Assembly: GCF_019977755.1 (NCBI RefSeq)
Contig: NZ_AP025145.1
Coordinates: 558,001-622,000 of the forward strand
DNA length: 64,000 nt
Direction: 5' to 3'
DNA from: Vibrio penaeicida
GTDB lineage: Bacteria; Pseudomonadota; Gammaproteobacteria; Enterobacterales; Vibrionaceae
Below, piece after piece: positions 8,098-15,854 of this stretch. The stretch's first letter is position 1, and every line of letters starts with the position of its first letter. Made by a program: the position numbers and the translations under genes. Under the pieces are notes generated by a model that saw nothing but the letters and a program-made list of their open reading frames with translations, searched no databases and was not told the origin of the DNA.

Positions 8098-8855
8098 TGA
8101 AACAGTTATTGATTCAAGATCTCGCGCTTAAGGTTGGCCGCAAGCAGGTACTTAAACGAGTAGATGCCCAGTTTAAGGCTGGGGAGTTCTCTGCGATTTT
8201 GGGGCCAAATGGCGCTGGAAAAACCACGCTACTTAAGGCGGTGATGGGGATATTACCCTACAGCGGAAACATATCGGCAACGGATAAAAACGGTAGCGCA
8301 TTACCCCCAACGTCTTTTTCTTATCTTTGTCAGCTTAATAAATCGCCGAGTCAATTGACCGTGATTGAAGTGGTATTACTTGGCTTGGTTCATCAGCTTA
8401 ACTGGCGCATTTCAGAAGAGCAGGAGCAAAAAGCAGAAAATATGCTGCGAGAGCTAGGTTTGATTGACATAGCCACGCGACCGTTTTCTCAGCTCAGTGG
8501 AGGTCAGCAGCAGTTGGTTTCACTAGCGCAAGCATTGGTTTCGCAACCTGATGTCCTTTTACTGGACGAGCCAACCAGTGCGTTGGATCTAAAACACCAA
8601 GTGCAAGTATTGGATCTCGCGCGACATTACACGCTGGCAAACAACACAATTACCATAGCAGTGCTCCATGATTTATCTCTTGCTGCTCGTTACTGTGATC
8701 ATTTGATATTGCTGAATGATGGAGAAGTTCAGCACAGCGGTTCTCCAGACTGCGTTTTAGAACCCGAAAAGCTCAGCCAAATCTATCAAGTTCAAGTTGA
8801 TGTTGGCTGTTGCATTCATGGTCACACCCACGTTACTCCCGTCCGACCGCTATAA
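8097..8855 (+). CDS. FecE/BtuD-type ABC transporter ATP-binding protein
   Basis: A 252-residue ATPase. Walker A is GPNGAGKT (36-43), the signature LSGGQQQ (133-139), Walker B VLLLDEP (153-159), with the D-loop SALD and the H-loop in VLHDLSLAARYCDH. It powers the FecCD permease encoded directly upstream (one-base overlap). The C-terminal tail ends with Cys/His-rich VGCCIHGHTHVTPV, an uncommon extension that could bind metal. cntL begins 31 bp downstream in the same operon. Confidence 0.93.
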   Translation: MKQLLIQDLALKVGRKQVLKRVDAQFKAGEFSAILGPNGAGKTTLLKAVMGILPYSGNISATDKNGSALPPTSFSYLCQLNKSPSQLTVIEVVLLGLVHQLNWRISEEQEQKAENMLRELGLIDIATRPFSQLSGGQQQLVSLAQALVSQPDVLLLDEPTSALDLKHQVQVLDLARHYTLANNTITIAVLHDLSLAARYCDHLILLNDGEVQHSGSPDCVLEPEKLSQIYQVQVDVGCCIHGHTHVTPVRPL

Positions 8856-8886
8856 GCGGATTAGGACGTTTTCAAAGGATGTCATT

Positions 8887-9672
8887 ATGACGATGACTAA
8901 CAGGCACTACCAACTATTAGTAGCCATCTCTACATTTGAATCCCAAATACATGCATTGACTCAATACAGCGCAGAAAGCTGCGACTGCTTTACACTACTG
9001 CAGGTGAAACTGGATGAGCTTTGTGCGTGGATATTGCAGGAAAAACAACAAACCATCAGTGATGAATTGGGTTATAACCCAGAGTATGACAGGCAACTGA
9101 AAAAACTGCGTGAAACGGCAGTTAAGGCCTTGTGCATACTAGAAAAGCACCAATCTCAGTGTGCTCAGAATCACAGCTTAAGTGTTAGCGACTATTTGTG
9201 TCAGTTGTCTGAAAACACTCAAATTGAGCTAAGAAATGCAGGAATTGAAAACGACTCAAGAGTACTTTTTGTTGGTTCGGGTTCCTACCCACTTTCTGTT
9301 TTTACTATTTCTCAGCTAACAGGTGCAATCGTACACGGAGTGGATATCGATGAGCAGGCTGTTGCCATGGCAAATCAGTTAAAAACATCCAATTTGAGTA
9401 CGACATTTGGCTGCCAAGACTTGGTCACAGAGTTTGAGACATTTCGCCCGACGCATATTGTTGTGGCGTCACTGGTTGAACATAAGTGGGAGCTTTTAAA
9501 CCAGTTAAAACCGTATTTGGATAGCACGCATAAAGTGATGGTGCGATTTGGAAATGGGTTGAAGTCCGCTTTCAACTATCCATTTAACCCAAATTTGATG
9601 GAAGGGTGGCAAACCGAACTGATCCAAAATAAAGCAGCGGTTTACGATACTGTTTTAATGGGAAGGGAGTAA
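8887..9672 (+). CDS. cntL: Nicotianamine synthase-like opine metallophore enzyme (CntL family)
   Basis: About 261 residues, close to CntL of Staphylococcus (about 270). The family joins the aminobutyrate part of S-adenosylmethionine to histidine, the first step of staphylopine/pseudopaline synthesis. Visible motifs: VLFVGSGSYPLS (126-137), equivalent to the NAS segment FVGSGPLPL, and HGVDIDEQAVAMAN (150-163), equivalent to NAS YDIDxxAN. Helical N terminus of about 120 residues. The ATG at 8887 is preceded by AAAGGA at 7 bases; a longer frame from 8797 overlaps the ATPase gene and lacks a site. cntM follows after 3 bp. No histidine racemase (CntK) gene is nearby, so L-histidine is the likely substrate, as in Pseudomonas. 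Confidence 0.87.
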   Translation: MTMTNRHYQLLVAISTFESQIHALTQYSAESCDCFTLLQVKLDELCAWILQEKQQTISDELGYNPEYDRQLKKLRETAVKALCILEKHQSQCAQNHSLSVSDYLCQLSENTQIELRNAGIENDSRVLFVGSGSYPLSVFTISQLTGAIVHGVDIDEQAVAMANQLKTSNLSTTFGCQDLVTEFETFRPTHIVVASLVEHKWELLNQLKPYLDSTHKVMVRFGNGLKSAFNYPFNPNLMEGWQTELIQNKAAVYDTVLMGRE

Positions 9673-9675
9673 CTC

Positions 9676-10974
9676 ATGTCATTCTCGTTAGGACGAACGT
9701 TAATTATTGGAGCGGGTCCGGCAGCATTTCAAACGGCAAACCTTATCGCCTCATATTGCGAAACGATTGCGCTTGCGAGTCGACAATCTGTTCGTTGGAA
9801 TGAGCGCTACGCTCTGCTTGAACAAAGTCGCGTTGCCACGTGTGAAGCGGCAAAGCCTTCACTAGAGCCTCTTTCAGGGCAAGTGAAATTCGATCACGTG
9901 TTTCCAGATCTAACAGCAATTACGGGACGTTGGGATACGCTGGTTCTAGCTACCCCTTCTCACGCTTATAAAGAAGCATTGCTCGCGCTGCCCGAGAATG
10001 CCCTTAACGATGTTAAGCAGGTAGTGCTGATATCTTCAATGTTTGGTGGGCATCAGTTAGTGAATGGATTTTTCCATTCAAAAGATCTATCACCAAACAT
10101 TACCGTTTTTTCCAACTACTATGCAGCGACGAAATTCTCTGTATGCGGTAATACGGATGATGTGCAAACAGCTGGTGTAAAAGTCATCACTAAGGCTGCA
10201 AAAAAGCGAGTGTATGTCCATGAAAAGCAAAAAGGTGGTGACGCCGTGTCAACCTTTGTACATGTGCTTGGCAACGTCGGGATTGATGTTGTTGAAATGG
10301 ATAACGCGTTCAGTGTAGAAGGCCGAAATATCACTGCCTATGTTCATCCCGCTTTTTTCATCACGCCTTTTTCGCTGAAGCATATTCTCAGTCAAAATGG
10401 CGACAAAAAGTACATGTATAAGCTTTTCCCTGAAGGTCCAGTTACTCAATCTGCCATTAAAACGCTAGTTGATCTTTGGCGGGATATATCCACCTTGATA
10501 TCACATCACTCAGGTACACCCATTAATTTGCTCCAATTTCTTAATGACGACAATTACCCTGTCCATGAAGAAACCATATCGCGAGAACAAATTAATGGAT
10601 TCAGTAATCTCTCGCCTATTGAGCAGGAATACCTGATATACATCCGCTATACAGCGATATTGATTGACCCATTTTCAACACCGGACAGGCAAGGTCGATA
10701 TTTTGATTTTTCCGCTGTGCCTTATGCAAAAGGGGAAGTGAAAGATGGAAAATTGATACTGCCTCGTGTGCCGCTGGAAGACCTACAAACTTTGTACTGG
10801 ATTCAAGCGTTAGCAACACACTCTAAGCTGCGTTTACCTGCTGTAGAGCGAATCTTAGATATTTTTGAGTCGTGGCTACATGACAATAAACTGCCCGCTA
10901 CGGTGGTTGAACAACTTCAATCTCAAGCACAGGAAAACTTGTGTTGGGTTACTAAAGGAAATACATCATTATGA
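9676..10974 (+). CDS. cntM: Opine dehydrogenase (CntM family; staphylopine/pseudopaline-type synthase)
   Basis: A 432-residue protein, matching the about 430 residues of CntM. It begins with a Rossmann dinucleotide motif (LIIGAGPAAFQTANL, 9-23); Arg36 after the second strand fits NADPH use. The family reductively condenses the CntL product with a 2-oxo acid (pyruvate gives staphylopine, 2-oxoglutarate pseudopaline). Conserved C-terminal-domain stretches include YVHPAFFITPFSL and LNDDNYPVHEE. A GGGAG site precedes the ATG. The YYAATK segment (148-153) appears to align with the position reported to govern oxo-acid choice, suggesting 2-oxoglutarate, but this rests on recalled alignment only. The gene overlaps the exporter gene by 4 bases. 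Confidence 0.9.
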   Translation: MSFSLGRTLIIGAGPAAFQTANLIASYCETIALASRQSVRWNERYALLEQSRVATCEAAKPSLEPLSGQVKFDHVFPDLTAITGRWDTLVLATPSHAYKEALLALPENALNDVKQVVLISSMFGGHQLVNGFFHSKDLSPNITVFSNYYAATKFSVCGNTDDVQTAGVKVITKAAKKRVYVHEKQKGGDAVSTFVHVLGNVGIDVVEMDNAFSVEGRNITAYVHPAFFITPFSLKHILSQNGDKKYMYKLFPEGPVTQSAIKTLVDLWRDISTLISHHSGTPINLLQFLNDDNYPVHEETISREQINGFSNLSPIEQEYLIYIRYTAILIDPFSTPDRQGRYFDFSAVPYAKGEVKDGKLILPRVPLEDLQTLYWIQALATHSKLRLPAVERILDIFESWLHDNKLPATVVEQLQSQAQENLCWVTKGNTSL

Positions 10975-11849
10975 ACAAAGGTGTGGCACTCGCCATATTT
11001 TCAGCGTTTATTTTCAGTGTAATGAATGCATTGATCAAAGCGGCAAGTTTAACCATTCCAAGTGCGGAAATTGTGTTCTTTCGAAGTGCGATTGGTACTG
11101 TCTTGATCCTCGGATTAATGTGGCAGGCAAAGGTGAGGTTTTCTACAACAGGTGTCCCTTTATTGGTTTTAAGAGGGCTATTTGGGGCGGCTTACTTGTT
11201 GGCATTCGTGTATACCATTGCTCACATTCCATTAGCGGACGCCGCCATACTTGCGTATCTGTCTCCCTTCTTTGTGATTCTTTTATCAAGCGTCGTACTG
11301 GGTGAAAAGTTACCGAATAAAGCCGCTATCTTGCTTCCTACGGTATTGGTTGGTGTCGCACTGGTTGTGAATCCATTTAATTTTGACTCCTTTAATGTGT
11401 ATGCGCTTGCTGGTGTAGCCAGTGCCGTCTTTGCCGCGGGAGCATCGATTACCATTCGCCATCTGAGTAAAAAGCATCACACCTACGAAATCGTCTTCTA
11501 TTTCCTTTTCACCGCCATGCTTGTTTCTGCTTATTTGATGAAAGATGAGTTTGTGATCCCTCAAGGAATTGCGTGGGTGTATCTGATCGCGATTGGTGTC
11601 GTTTCTCTTATTGGGCAAATTTTCCTAACAAAGGCATTCACTCACGAAAACGCAGCCGTTGTTGCAGTCACTCGCTATATTGGGCTGGTTTTCAATGTGC
11701 TTTGGGGGGTTATTTTCTGGCAAGAAATTCCAGATTGGATGACGGCATTAGGTGGGGCAACAATTGTAGTCGCTTGTATCGCGCTATCTTGGAAAAGCAC
11801 ACCTAAAAAAGCGAACCCAGACCCGATGCCTAAGCCTACGAATTCTTAA
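10971..11849 (+). CDS. cntI: EamA/DMT-family exporter, likely of the opine metallophore (CntI-like)
   Basis: A 292-residue inner-membrane protein with about ten hydrophobic helices in two EamA repeats (FSAFIFSVMNALIKAA and later GVASAVFAAGASITIRH). It overlaps cntM by ATGA, indicating translational coupling. In Pseudomonas aeruginosa the cntO-L-M-I operon ends with an EamA protein required for pseudopaline secretion, and the position and family here are the same. The C terminus is polar (KKANPDPMPKP). It could be a general metabolite exporter, but the operon makes metallophore export the best inference. Confidence 0.82.
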   Translation: MNKGVALAIFSAFIFSVMNALIKAASLTIPSAEIVFFRSAIGTVLILGLMWQAKVRFSTTGVPLLVLRGLFGAAYLLAFVYTIAHIPLADAAILAYLSPFFVILLSSVVLGEKLPNKAAILLPTVLVGVALVVNPFNFDSFNVYALAGVASAVFAAGASITIRHLSKKHHTYEIVFYFLFTAMLVSAYLMKDEFVIPQGIAWVYLIAIGVVSLIGQIFLTKAFTHENAAVVAVTRYIGLVFNVLWGVIFWQEIPDWMTALGGATIVVACIALSWKSTPKKANPDPMPKPTNS

Positions 11850-11915
11850 TGGGGTTCTGACTGTTAAACCATTTGAACATCGTATATCTTTGTTTTATCG
11901 GATTTCGAAACAGAG

Positions 11916-12332
11916 ATGGCAATGAAAATAGTTGAATTAGATTGGACGCAAACTATTCCTGTCAGGCATGAGGTGCTTTGGCCCGATATGCCTGAAGATT
12001 TTTGCCATGTGCCTGGTGATGAAGATGCCAGGCATTACGGTGTGGAAGTTGATGGAGAAGTCGTTTGTGTAGCATCAGTGTTTATTGATGTAGAAGCGAA
12101 ATCAGCAAGGCTAAGAAAGTTTGCTACGGTACTTGAACATCGCCATCTTGGGTACGGTTCATCAGTGGTGGAGCATATTCTCAAGCAACTCCCAGAAATT
12201 GGAATTGAGTATTTTTGGTGCGATGCCCGAGAGTCTGCAATGGATTTCTACCATAAATTCGATATGAATGCAGAAGGCGATGCGTTTTATAAATCAGGAG
12301 TGGAGTATTACAAGATGGGGCGACATTTATGA
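11916..12332 (+). CDS. GNAT-family N-acetyltransferase
   Basis: A 138-residue GNAT protein. The acetyl-CoA pyrophosphate loop is degenerate (LEHRHLGYGSSVVEHIL, about 74-90) and the fold ends with AMDFYHKFDMNAEGDAFY, typical of the last beta-hairpin. The substrate is unknown. It follows the exporter after 66 bp on the same strand and overlaps the next gene by 4 bases (ATGA), so the two are translationally coupled. Whether both belong to the metallophore transcript is unclear, since no terminator was found between 11849 and 11916. Confidence 0.85.
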   Translation: MAMKIVELDWTQTIPVRHEVLWPDMPEDFCHVPGDEDARHYGVEVDGEVVCVASVFIDVEAKSARLRKFATVLEHRHLGYGSSVVEHILKQLPEIGIEYFWCDARESAMDFYHKFDMNAEGDAFYKSGVEYYKMGRHL

Positions 12333-12769
12333 CCGACAATTCATTGCACGAAAGCTACATGAGACAAGCGTTCGAGCTGTCAAAAAGTGCACTGCCAGGC
12401 TGTCGGCCAAATCCGCCTGTTGGTTGTGTGTTTGTAAAAGATGGTGAGGTTGTAAGCTCCGGCTATTCTCAACCTCCGGGCAATCATCATGCCGAAGCGG
12501 GCGCAATCGCCGCTTATACGGGGAGCTACGATGGGTTAGTTGCGTATGTGACGCTAGAACCCTGTTCATTCCAAGGAAGAACGCCTTCTTGTGCCAAAGC
12601 TTTAGTAAGGGTTAGACCAGAAAAAGTGTATGTCGCGATTCTTGATCCAGATACTCGTAACAGCGGCGCAGGAATAAAAATTCTTGAGGATGCGGGTATT
12701 GATGTTGAGGTTGGGTTACTTGGGGAAGAAGTGGCTTCCTTTCTGAATCCCTATCTAATTAGAAATTAA
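12329..12769 (+). CDS. Stand-alone RibD-type cytidine/deoxycytidylate-like deaminase domain
   Basis: A 146-residue zinc deaminase domain resembling the N-terminal half of RibD (diaminohydroxyphosphoribosylaminopyrimidine deaminase). HAE (54-56) supplies one zinc ligand and the catalytic Glu; PCSFQGRTPSC (78-88) supplies the two Cys ligands. RPNPPVGCVFVKDGEVVSSGY is the RibD-like start. The RibD reductase domain is absent and no riboflavin genes adjoin it, so it may deaminate another heterocycle. It overlaps the GNAT gene by 4 bases and is followed by a strong terminator. Confidence 0.85.
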   Translation: MTDNSLHESYMRQAFELSKSALPGCRPNPPVGCVFVKDGEVVSSGYSQPPGNHHAEAGAIAAYTGSYDGLVAYVTLEPCSFQGRTPSCAKALVRVRPEKVYVAILDPDTRNSGAGIKILEDAGIDVEVGLLGEEVASFLNPYLIRN

Positions 12770-12786
12770 CGGATATTTTTCATTTG

Positions 12787-12815
12787 AGCCCGCAGCGAAA
12801 TTTGCGGGCTTTTTT
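12787..12815 (+). terminator. Rho-independent terminator
   Basis: AGCCCGCA and TGCGGGCT form a GC-rich 8-bp stem with an 8-base loop, followed by a run of six T. It closes the GNAT/deaminase unit. Confidence 0.85.
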
Positions 12816-12855
12816 GTACCCTAAGTATTTTTAATAGCGATATACATAGGTTTAC

Positions 12856-12878
12856 ATAATATATGATTCGTATATTAT
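12856..12878. promoter_or_regulatory. Candidate operator of the ParD-like/map operon
   Basis: ATAATATA-N7-TATATTAT is a perfect 8-bp inverted repeat ending 21 bp before the ParD-like ATG, within the likely core promoter. Ribbon-helix-helix antitoxin-like proteins commonly autoregulate through such AT-rich palindromes. Confidence 0.35.
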
Positions 12879-12899
12879 TTGTATTCAAAGAGTATATTT

Positions 12900-13106
12900 A
12901 TGGGAATTGTGAAAATTGGTGACGAGCTGCATGAAGAGATACGTCAATTCAGTAGTGTGATGAATCGCTCGATAAATGCACAAGCTGAGTTTTGGATAAA
13001 AATGGGGCGGTTGGCCGAGCTGAACCCAACCAAAACATTTCAAGAGTTGATTCTAGAGCAGATGAAAAGCGTGCCCTTGGCTCAGGAAGAGGCTGCGAAT
13101 GAATAA
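12900..13106 (+). CDS. ParD-like (ribbon-helix-helix antitoxin-type) protein
   Basis: About 68 residues, starting MGIVKIGDELHEEIRQFSSV, with RSINAQAEFWIKMGRLAELNP following. This is the ParD-like antitoxin domain family, whose members carry a beta strand and two helices for DNA binding. An upstream in-frame TTG at 12879 is less likely because it falls in the palindrome. No ParE or other toxin gene is present. Instead the gene overlaps a type I methionine aminopeptidase gene by 8 bases. It therefore looks like a small regulator of map rather than a toxin-antitoxin component. The overlap suggests translational coupling. Confidence 0.8.
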   Translation: MGIVKIGDELHEEIRQFSSVMNRSINAQAEFWIKMGRLAELNPTKTFQELILEQMKSVPLAQEEAANE

Positions 13107-13869
13107 GGTGCCGATTAAGTCTGCTCAAGAGATCGAATGGATGAGAGAATCTGGTCGCTTGTTAGCTCAGGTCTTTACCTACTTGAATACCAAGATAGAG
13201 CCCGGAGTGAACACATTTGATATTAACGAGTGGGTAGAAGAATATATTTTTGAAGAACTGAAAGCACGCCCCGCAAGTATTGGGCAGTATGATTATCAAT
13301 ACGCGGTGAACAGTTCGATCAACCATGTGGTGTGTCACGGCATTCCCGATGAGCGAGATATTCTCAAAAATAGCGACATCGTTAACATTGACATAACGCT
13401 AGAAAAAAACGGCTACATTGCCGATTCCAGTAAAATGTACGTTATGCCAGAAGCCTCACCACAGGCTCGACGATTGGTTCAATCAACCTACGACGCTATG
13501 TGGCAAGGGATTCGGGCAGTTAAGCCCGGAGCGACACTTGGGGACGTGGGTTATGCCATACAAAAGCATGCCGAAACCCATGGATACAGTATCGTGCGTG
13601 AGTATTGTGGGCATGGCATAGGCAAAGAAATGCACGAAGAACCGCATGTGCTCCATTACGGGCGACAAGGTGCTGGAGTCAAACTTAAAGCGGGCATGAC
13701 GTTCACAATAGAACCTATGGTGAATCAAGGAACGCACAGAACTAAGCTTAAATCGGACGGTTGGACCGTTGTGACCAAAGACAAAAAGCTGTCGGCCCAG
13801 TGGGAACATACGGTTTTAGTGACAGATACGGGGTTTGAAGTGCTTACACTTCGTCCCGACGAAAAGTGA
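13099..13869 (+). CDS. map: Type I methionyl aminopeptidase
   Basis: A 256-residue pita-bread metallopeptidase that removes N-terminal Met in the cytoplasm. All five metal ligands are visible: D98 and D109 (NIDITLEKNGYIADSSK), H172 (GHGIGKEMHEEPH), E205 (FTIEPMV) and E236 (QWEHTVLV); H80 in VVCHGIP is the substrate-binding His. Length fits Map. The housekeeping copy in Vibrio normally sits near rpsB/tsf, which are not here, so this is probably a second, accessory Map controlled with the overlapping ParD-like gene. Confidence 0.93.
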   Translation: MNKVPIKSAQEIEWMRESGRLLAQVFTYLNTKIEPGVNTFDINEWVEEYIFEELKARPASIGQYDYQYAVNSSINHVVCHGIPDERDILKNSDIVNIDITLEKNGYIADSSKMYVMPEASPQARRLVQSTYDAMWQGIRAVKPGATLGDVGYAIQKHAETHGYSIVREYCGHGIGKEMHEEPHVLHYGRQGAGVKLKAGMTFTIEPMVNQGTHRTKLKSDGWTVVTKDKKLSAQWEHTVLVTDTGFEVLTLRPDEK

Positions 13870-13916
13870 AGCGCGTAATGGTAGCCGCCTATATACCTGA
13901 GCGTGATTCGAATAAA

Positions 13917-13980
13917 AAGAGAGGTTTCAAATACGAACCATAGGCTCGTTCTTCAATGAAGAAATTTGAAACCATCTCTT
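13917..13980. terminator. Long hairpin between convergent map and rsgA
   Basis: AAGAGA + GGTTTCAAAT (13917-13932) pairs with ATTTGAAACC + TCTCTT (13964-13980), with one bulged base. The 16-bp stem between two convergent genes, with T-rich flank on both strands, fits a bidirectional terminator. Confidence 0.55.
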
Positions 13981-14010
13981 TTACTGATTTACAGAGCTAC
14001 CAAGTTGACG

Positions 14011-15054
14011 CTAGTCAGATGACTTTATATTCCGTCGGTGGCTTTGAACATCCCGATACATCTTGGTCAGAGACTTATATTTCTGCTTTTGCTCGGCGAG
14101 GCTTGCGCCATTGCGGGCTTGCTCTCGCAAAAGCTTGAAATAGTTTTTCAAACGCCGTTCTGCTAAGTTGCCTTCATCTATGGCTTTTTTAACAGCACAA
14201 CCTGGCTCAGACTCATGTTGGCAGTCTCCAAATCGACATTCGAGTGCCAACGTTTCAATGTCGGAGAAGGTGCTGCTTACGCCTTGTGAACAATCCGGGA
14301 GTTGCAGCTCGCGCATTCCGGGGGTGTCTAAAATTAACCCTCCATCGGGGATAATGTGCATGGAACGAGACGTGGTAGTATGGCGTCCTTTATCGTCGTC
14401 TTCTCTTATCCCTCCGGTTTTTTGTAACTCGCTTTGAGTCAGAGTATTGATAAGCGTGGATTTACCAACACCAGAAGAGCCGATAACACCCGTCGTTGTT
14501 CCAGATTTACACCAAGGCTTGATCTGAGCGACGCTGTCGATATCCAACCCATTGATGCTAATCACAGGTAGAAGTGGATCTATCGCTTGTACTTGCTCAA
14601 CGAAATCGTCTGTATTTTCACACTGGTCAGATTTAGTTAAAACAATGACAGATTGAATATTGCTCTCTTTCGCTAGGGTTAAATAACGCTCGACTCGGCT
14701 GAGATTAAAATCGTCATTCAATGAGCTGACGATAAGTAACGTATCCAAATTCGCGGCAATATGCTGCTCTTGTAACTTACTGCCGGCGGCTTTGCGTGAT
14801 ATGAGTGTGGAGCGTTCTAGGTGACGAGAGAAACGCCCATTTCCATCTAGCAAAATCCAATCCCCAACCGTTAACTCTGGCAGTTTGGAGGTGATGGGCA
14901 ATGCTATTTTGCCTTGTTCGGTCCAAAGCTCATATTGGGAGCGATGGTGCGCAGAAACACGTGCAATATGATGGTGTTCGTAATCTTCTAACGTCAGTTG
15001 TTGTTGAAAGTAAGGTTGCCAGCCAAGTTGTGGCAAAGTGAAACTAGAATTCAT
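14011..15054 (-). CDS. rsgA: Ribosome small subunit-dependent GTPase A
   Basis: About 347 residues. This circularly permuted GTPase matures the 30S subunit. In order: an OB-fold N terminus, the G4 motif LTKSD, the P-loop [10 protein letters not shown]3 DTPG ([11 protein letters not shown]), then a zinc knuckle [14 protein letters not shown], all diagnostic. The ATG at 15054 is chosen; an in-frame upstream extension of 12 residues lacks similarity to the family start. Upstream lies a roughly 295-base structured leader with a small peptide frame. E. coli rsgA sits elsewhere and is constitutive, so the leader is of interest. Confidence 0.94.
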   Translation of the reverse strand: MNSSFTLPQLGWQPYFQQQLTLEDYEHHHIARVSAHHRSQYELWTEQGKIALPITSKLPELTVGDWILLDGNGRFSRHLERSTLISRKAAGSKLQEQHIAANLDTLLIVSSLNDDFNLSRVERYLTLAKESNIQSVIVLTKSDQCENTDDFVEQVQAIDPLLPVISINGLDIDSVAQIKPWCKSGTTTGVIGSSGVGKSTLINTLTQSELQKTGGIREDDDKGRHTTTSRSMHIIPDGGLILDTPGMRELQLPDCSQGVSSTFSDIETLALECRFGDCQHESEPGCAVKKAIDEGNLAERRLKNYFKLLREQARNGASLAEQKQKYKSLTKMYRDVQSHRRNIKSSD

Positions 15055-15362
15055 TTGTCTTCCCCAGACAACGCGCACAGAAATGCGCAATACATAAAAA
15101 GTATTGGGGTCGAAATTCGTTTAGATGTGCGTCGAGTTAGACGCGAGACCCCGGTTTAGATACACCGGGCAATAGAAAGGGATTCGCTGGTAAGAAAATT
15201 GGGTTGCTAGCGAGTAACGATTTCTTTTGCCGGGCGGTTTTTTAATACAATCATGTTGACTCCTTATAGGCGGCTTATTCGATAGGAATGGCTATGTACA
15301 GCCAGACCAGTTGCGAAGAATCCAGTTTGACAATAGAGGCTAGATTCTTCGCTGGTATTATA
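15055..15362 (-). promoter_or_regulatory. Structured leader and promoter region of rsgA
   Basis: On the minus strand TATAAT (15357-15362) with a weak -35 TTGCTC (15379-15384) would give an RNA starting near 15350. The leader then holds the left half of a 10-bp inverted repeat (15313-15322 / 15343-15352), a peptide frame (15207-15254), and three successive hairpins: 15150-15169 (ACCGGG/CCCGGT), 15129-15144 (GCGTC/GACGC) and 15073-15088 (GCGCA/TGCGC). The last ends 19 bases before the rsgA ATG. Attenuation or translational control is an inference. Confidence 0.45.
15207..15254 (-). CDS. Putative 15-residue leader peptide upstream of rsgA
   Basis: The frame encodes MIVLKNRPAKEIVTR and a TAG stop. 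AAGGAG lies 5 bases before the ATG, an excellent ribosome-binding site. It precedes three hairpins in the rsgA leader. No matching family is recognised. Four of the 15 residues are Lys or Arg plus one Pro, codon types often read by stalling leaders, but no regulatory ligand can be assigned. Confidence 0.45.
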   Translation of the reverse strand: MIVLKNRPAKEIVTR

Positions 15363-15385
15363 CTCAATAAATGTTAATGAGCAAC

Positions 15386-15850
15386 TTAGTGTTTATGCTT
15401 GTGCTTCATTCCAGACATGACTTTTTTGATCGGTGCTTTCACGGTTTTTTTATCGCCGTTTGCGAACGTTAAATTAATGTCGACAGATTCGCCTTCTTTC
15501 AGCGCTTGTTTTAGGTCGAAAAGCATAATATGCAATCCGCCAGGCTTTAATGACACGTCGCCATTTGCTGGTATTTCGATCGTATTGACCTGACGCATTT
15601 TCATTACTTCGCCTTCAGTAATTACAGTGTGAAGTTCCACACGACCCGCAGCAGGTGTTGTTGCTGAAACAATCGCACGATCTTTATCAGAGCCGTTCAT
15701 GATATGCATGAATGCGGCACTGGTTGGTGCATTAGGTGGAGTTGCACGGACATAAGGCTCGTGAATCATTAGATCTTTTGATTCATGGTGAGCTGCGCTA
15801 ACAATAGGGGCTAATGTTAGAGCGGCAAGTAGAAGAGCTTTACGTTTCAT
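15386..15850 (-). CDS. Periplasmic copper chaperone PCu(A)C (DUF461)
   Basis: A 154-residue exported protein (signal MKRKALLLAALTLAPIVSAA). The copper site follows the family pattern of spaced His and Met: HIMNGS near residue 48, MKMRQ near 85 and GGLHIML near 107. The tail MSGMKHKHKH adds three His. PCu(A)C works with SCO proteins to metallate the CuA or CuB site of cytochrome oxidase. The SCO gene lies 4 bp upstream in the same operon, supporting that role. Confidence 0.9.
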   Translation of the reverse strand: MKRKALLLAALTLAPIVSAAHHESKDLMIHEPYVRATPPNAPTSAAFMHIMNGSDKDRAIVSATTPAAGRVELHTVITEGEVMKMRQVNTIEIPANGDVSLKPGGLHIMLFDLKQALKEGESVDINLTFANGDKKTVKAPIKKVMSGMKHKHKH

Positions 15851-15854
15851 GTTG

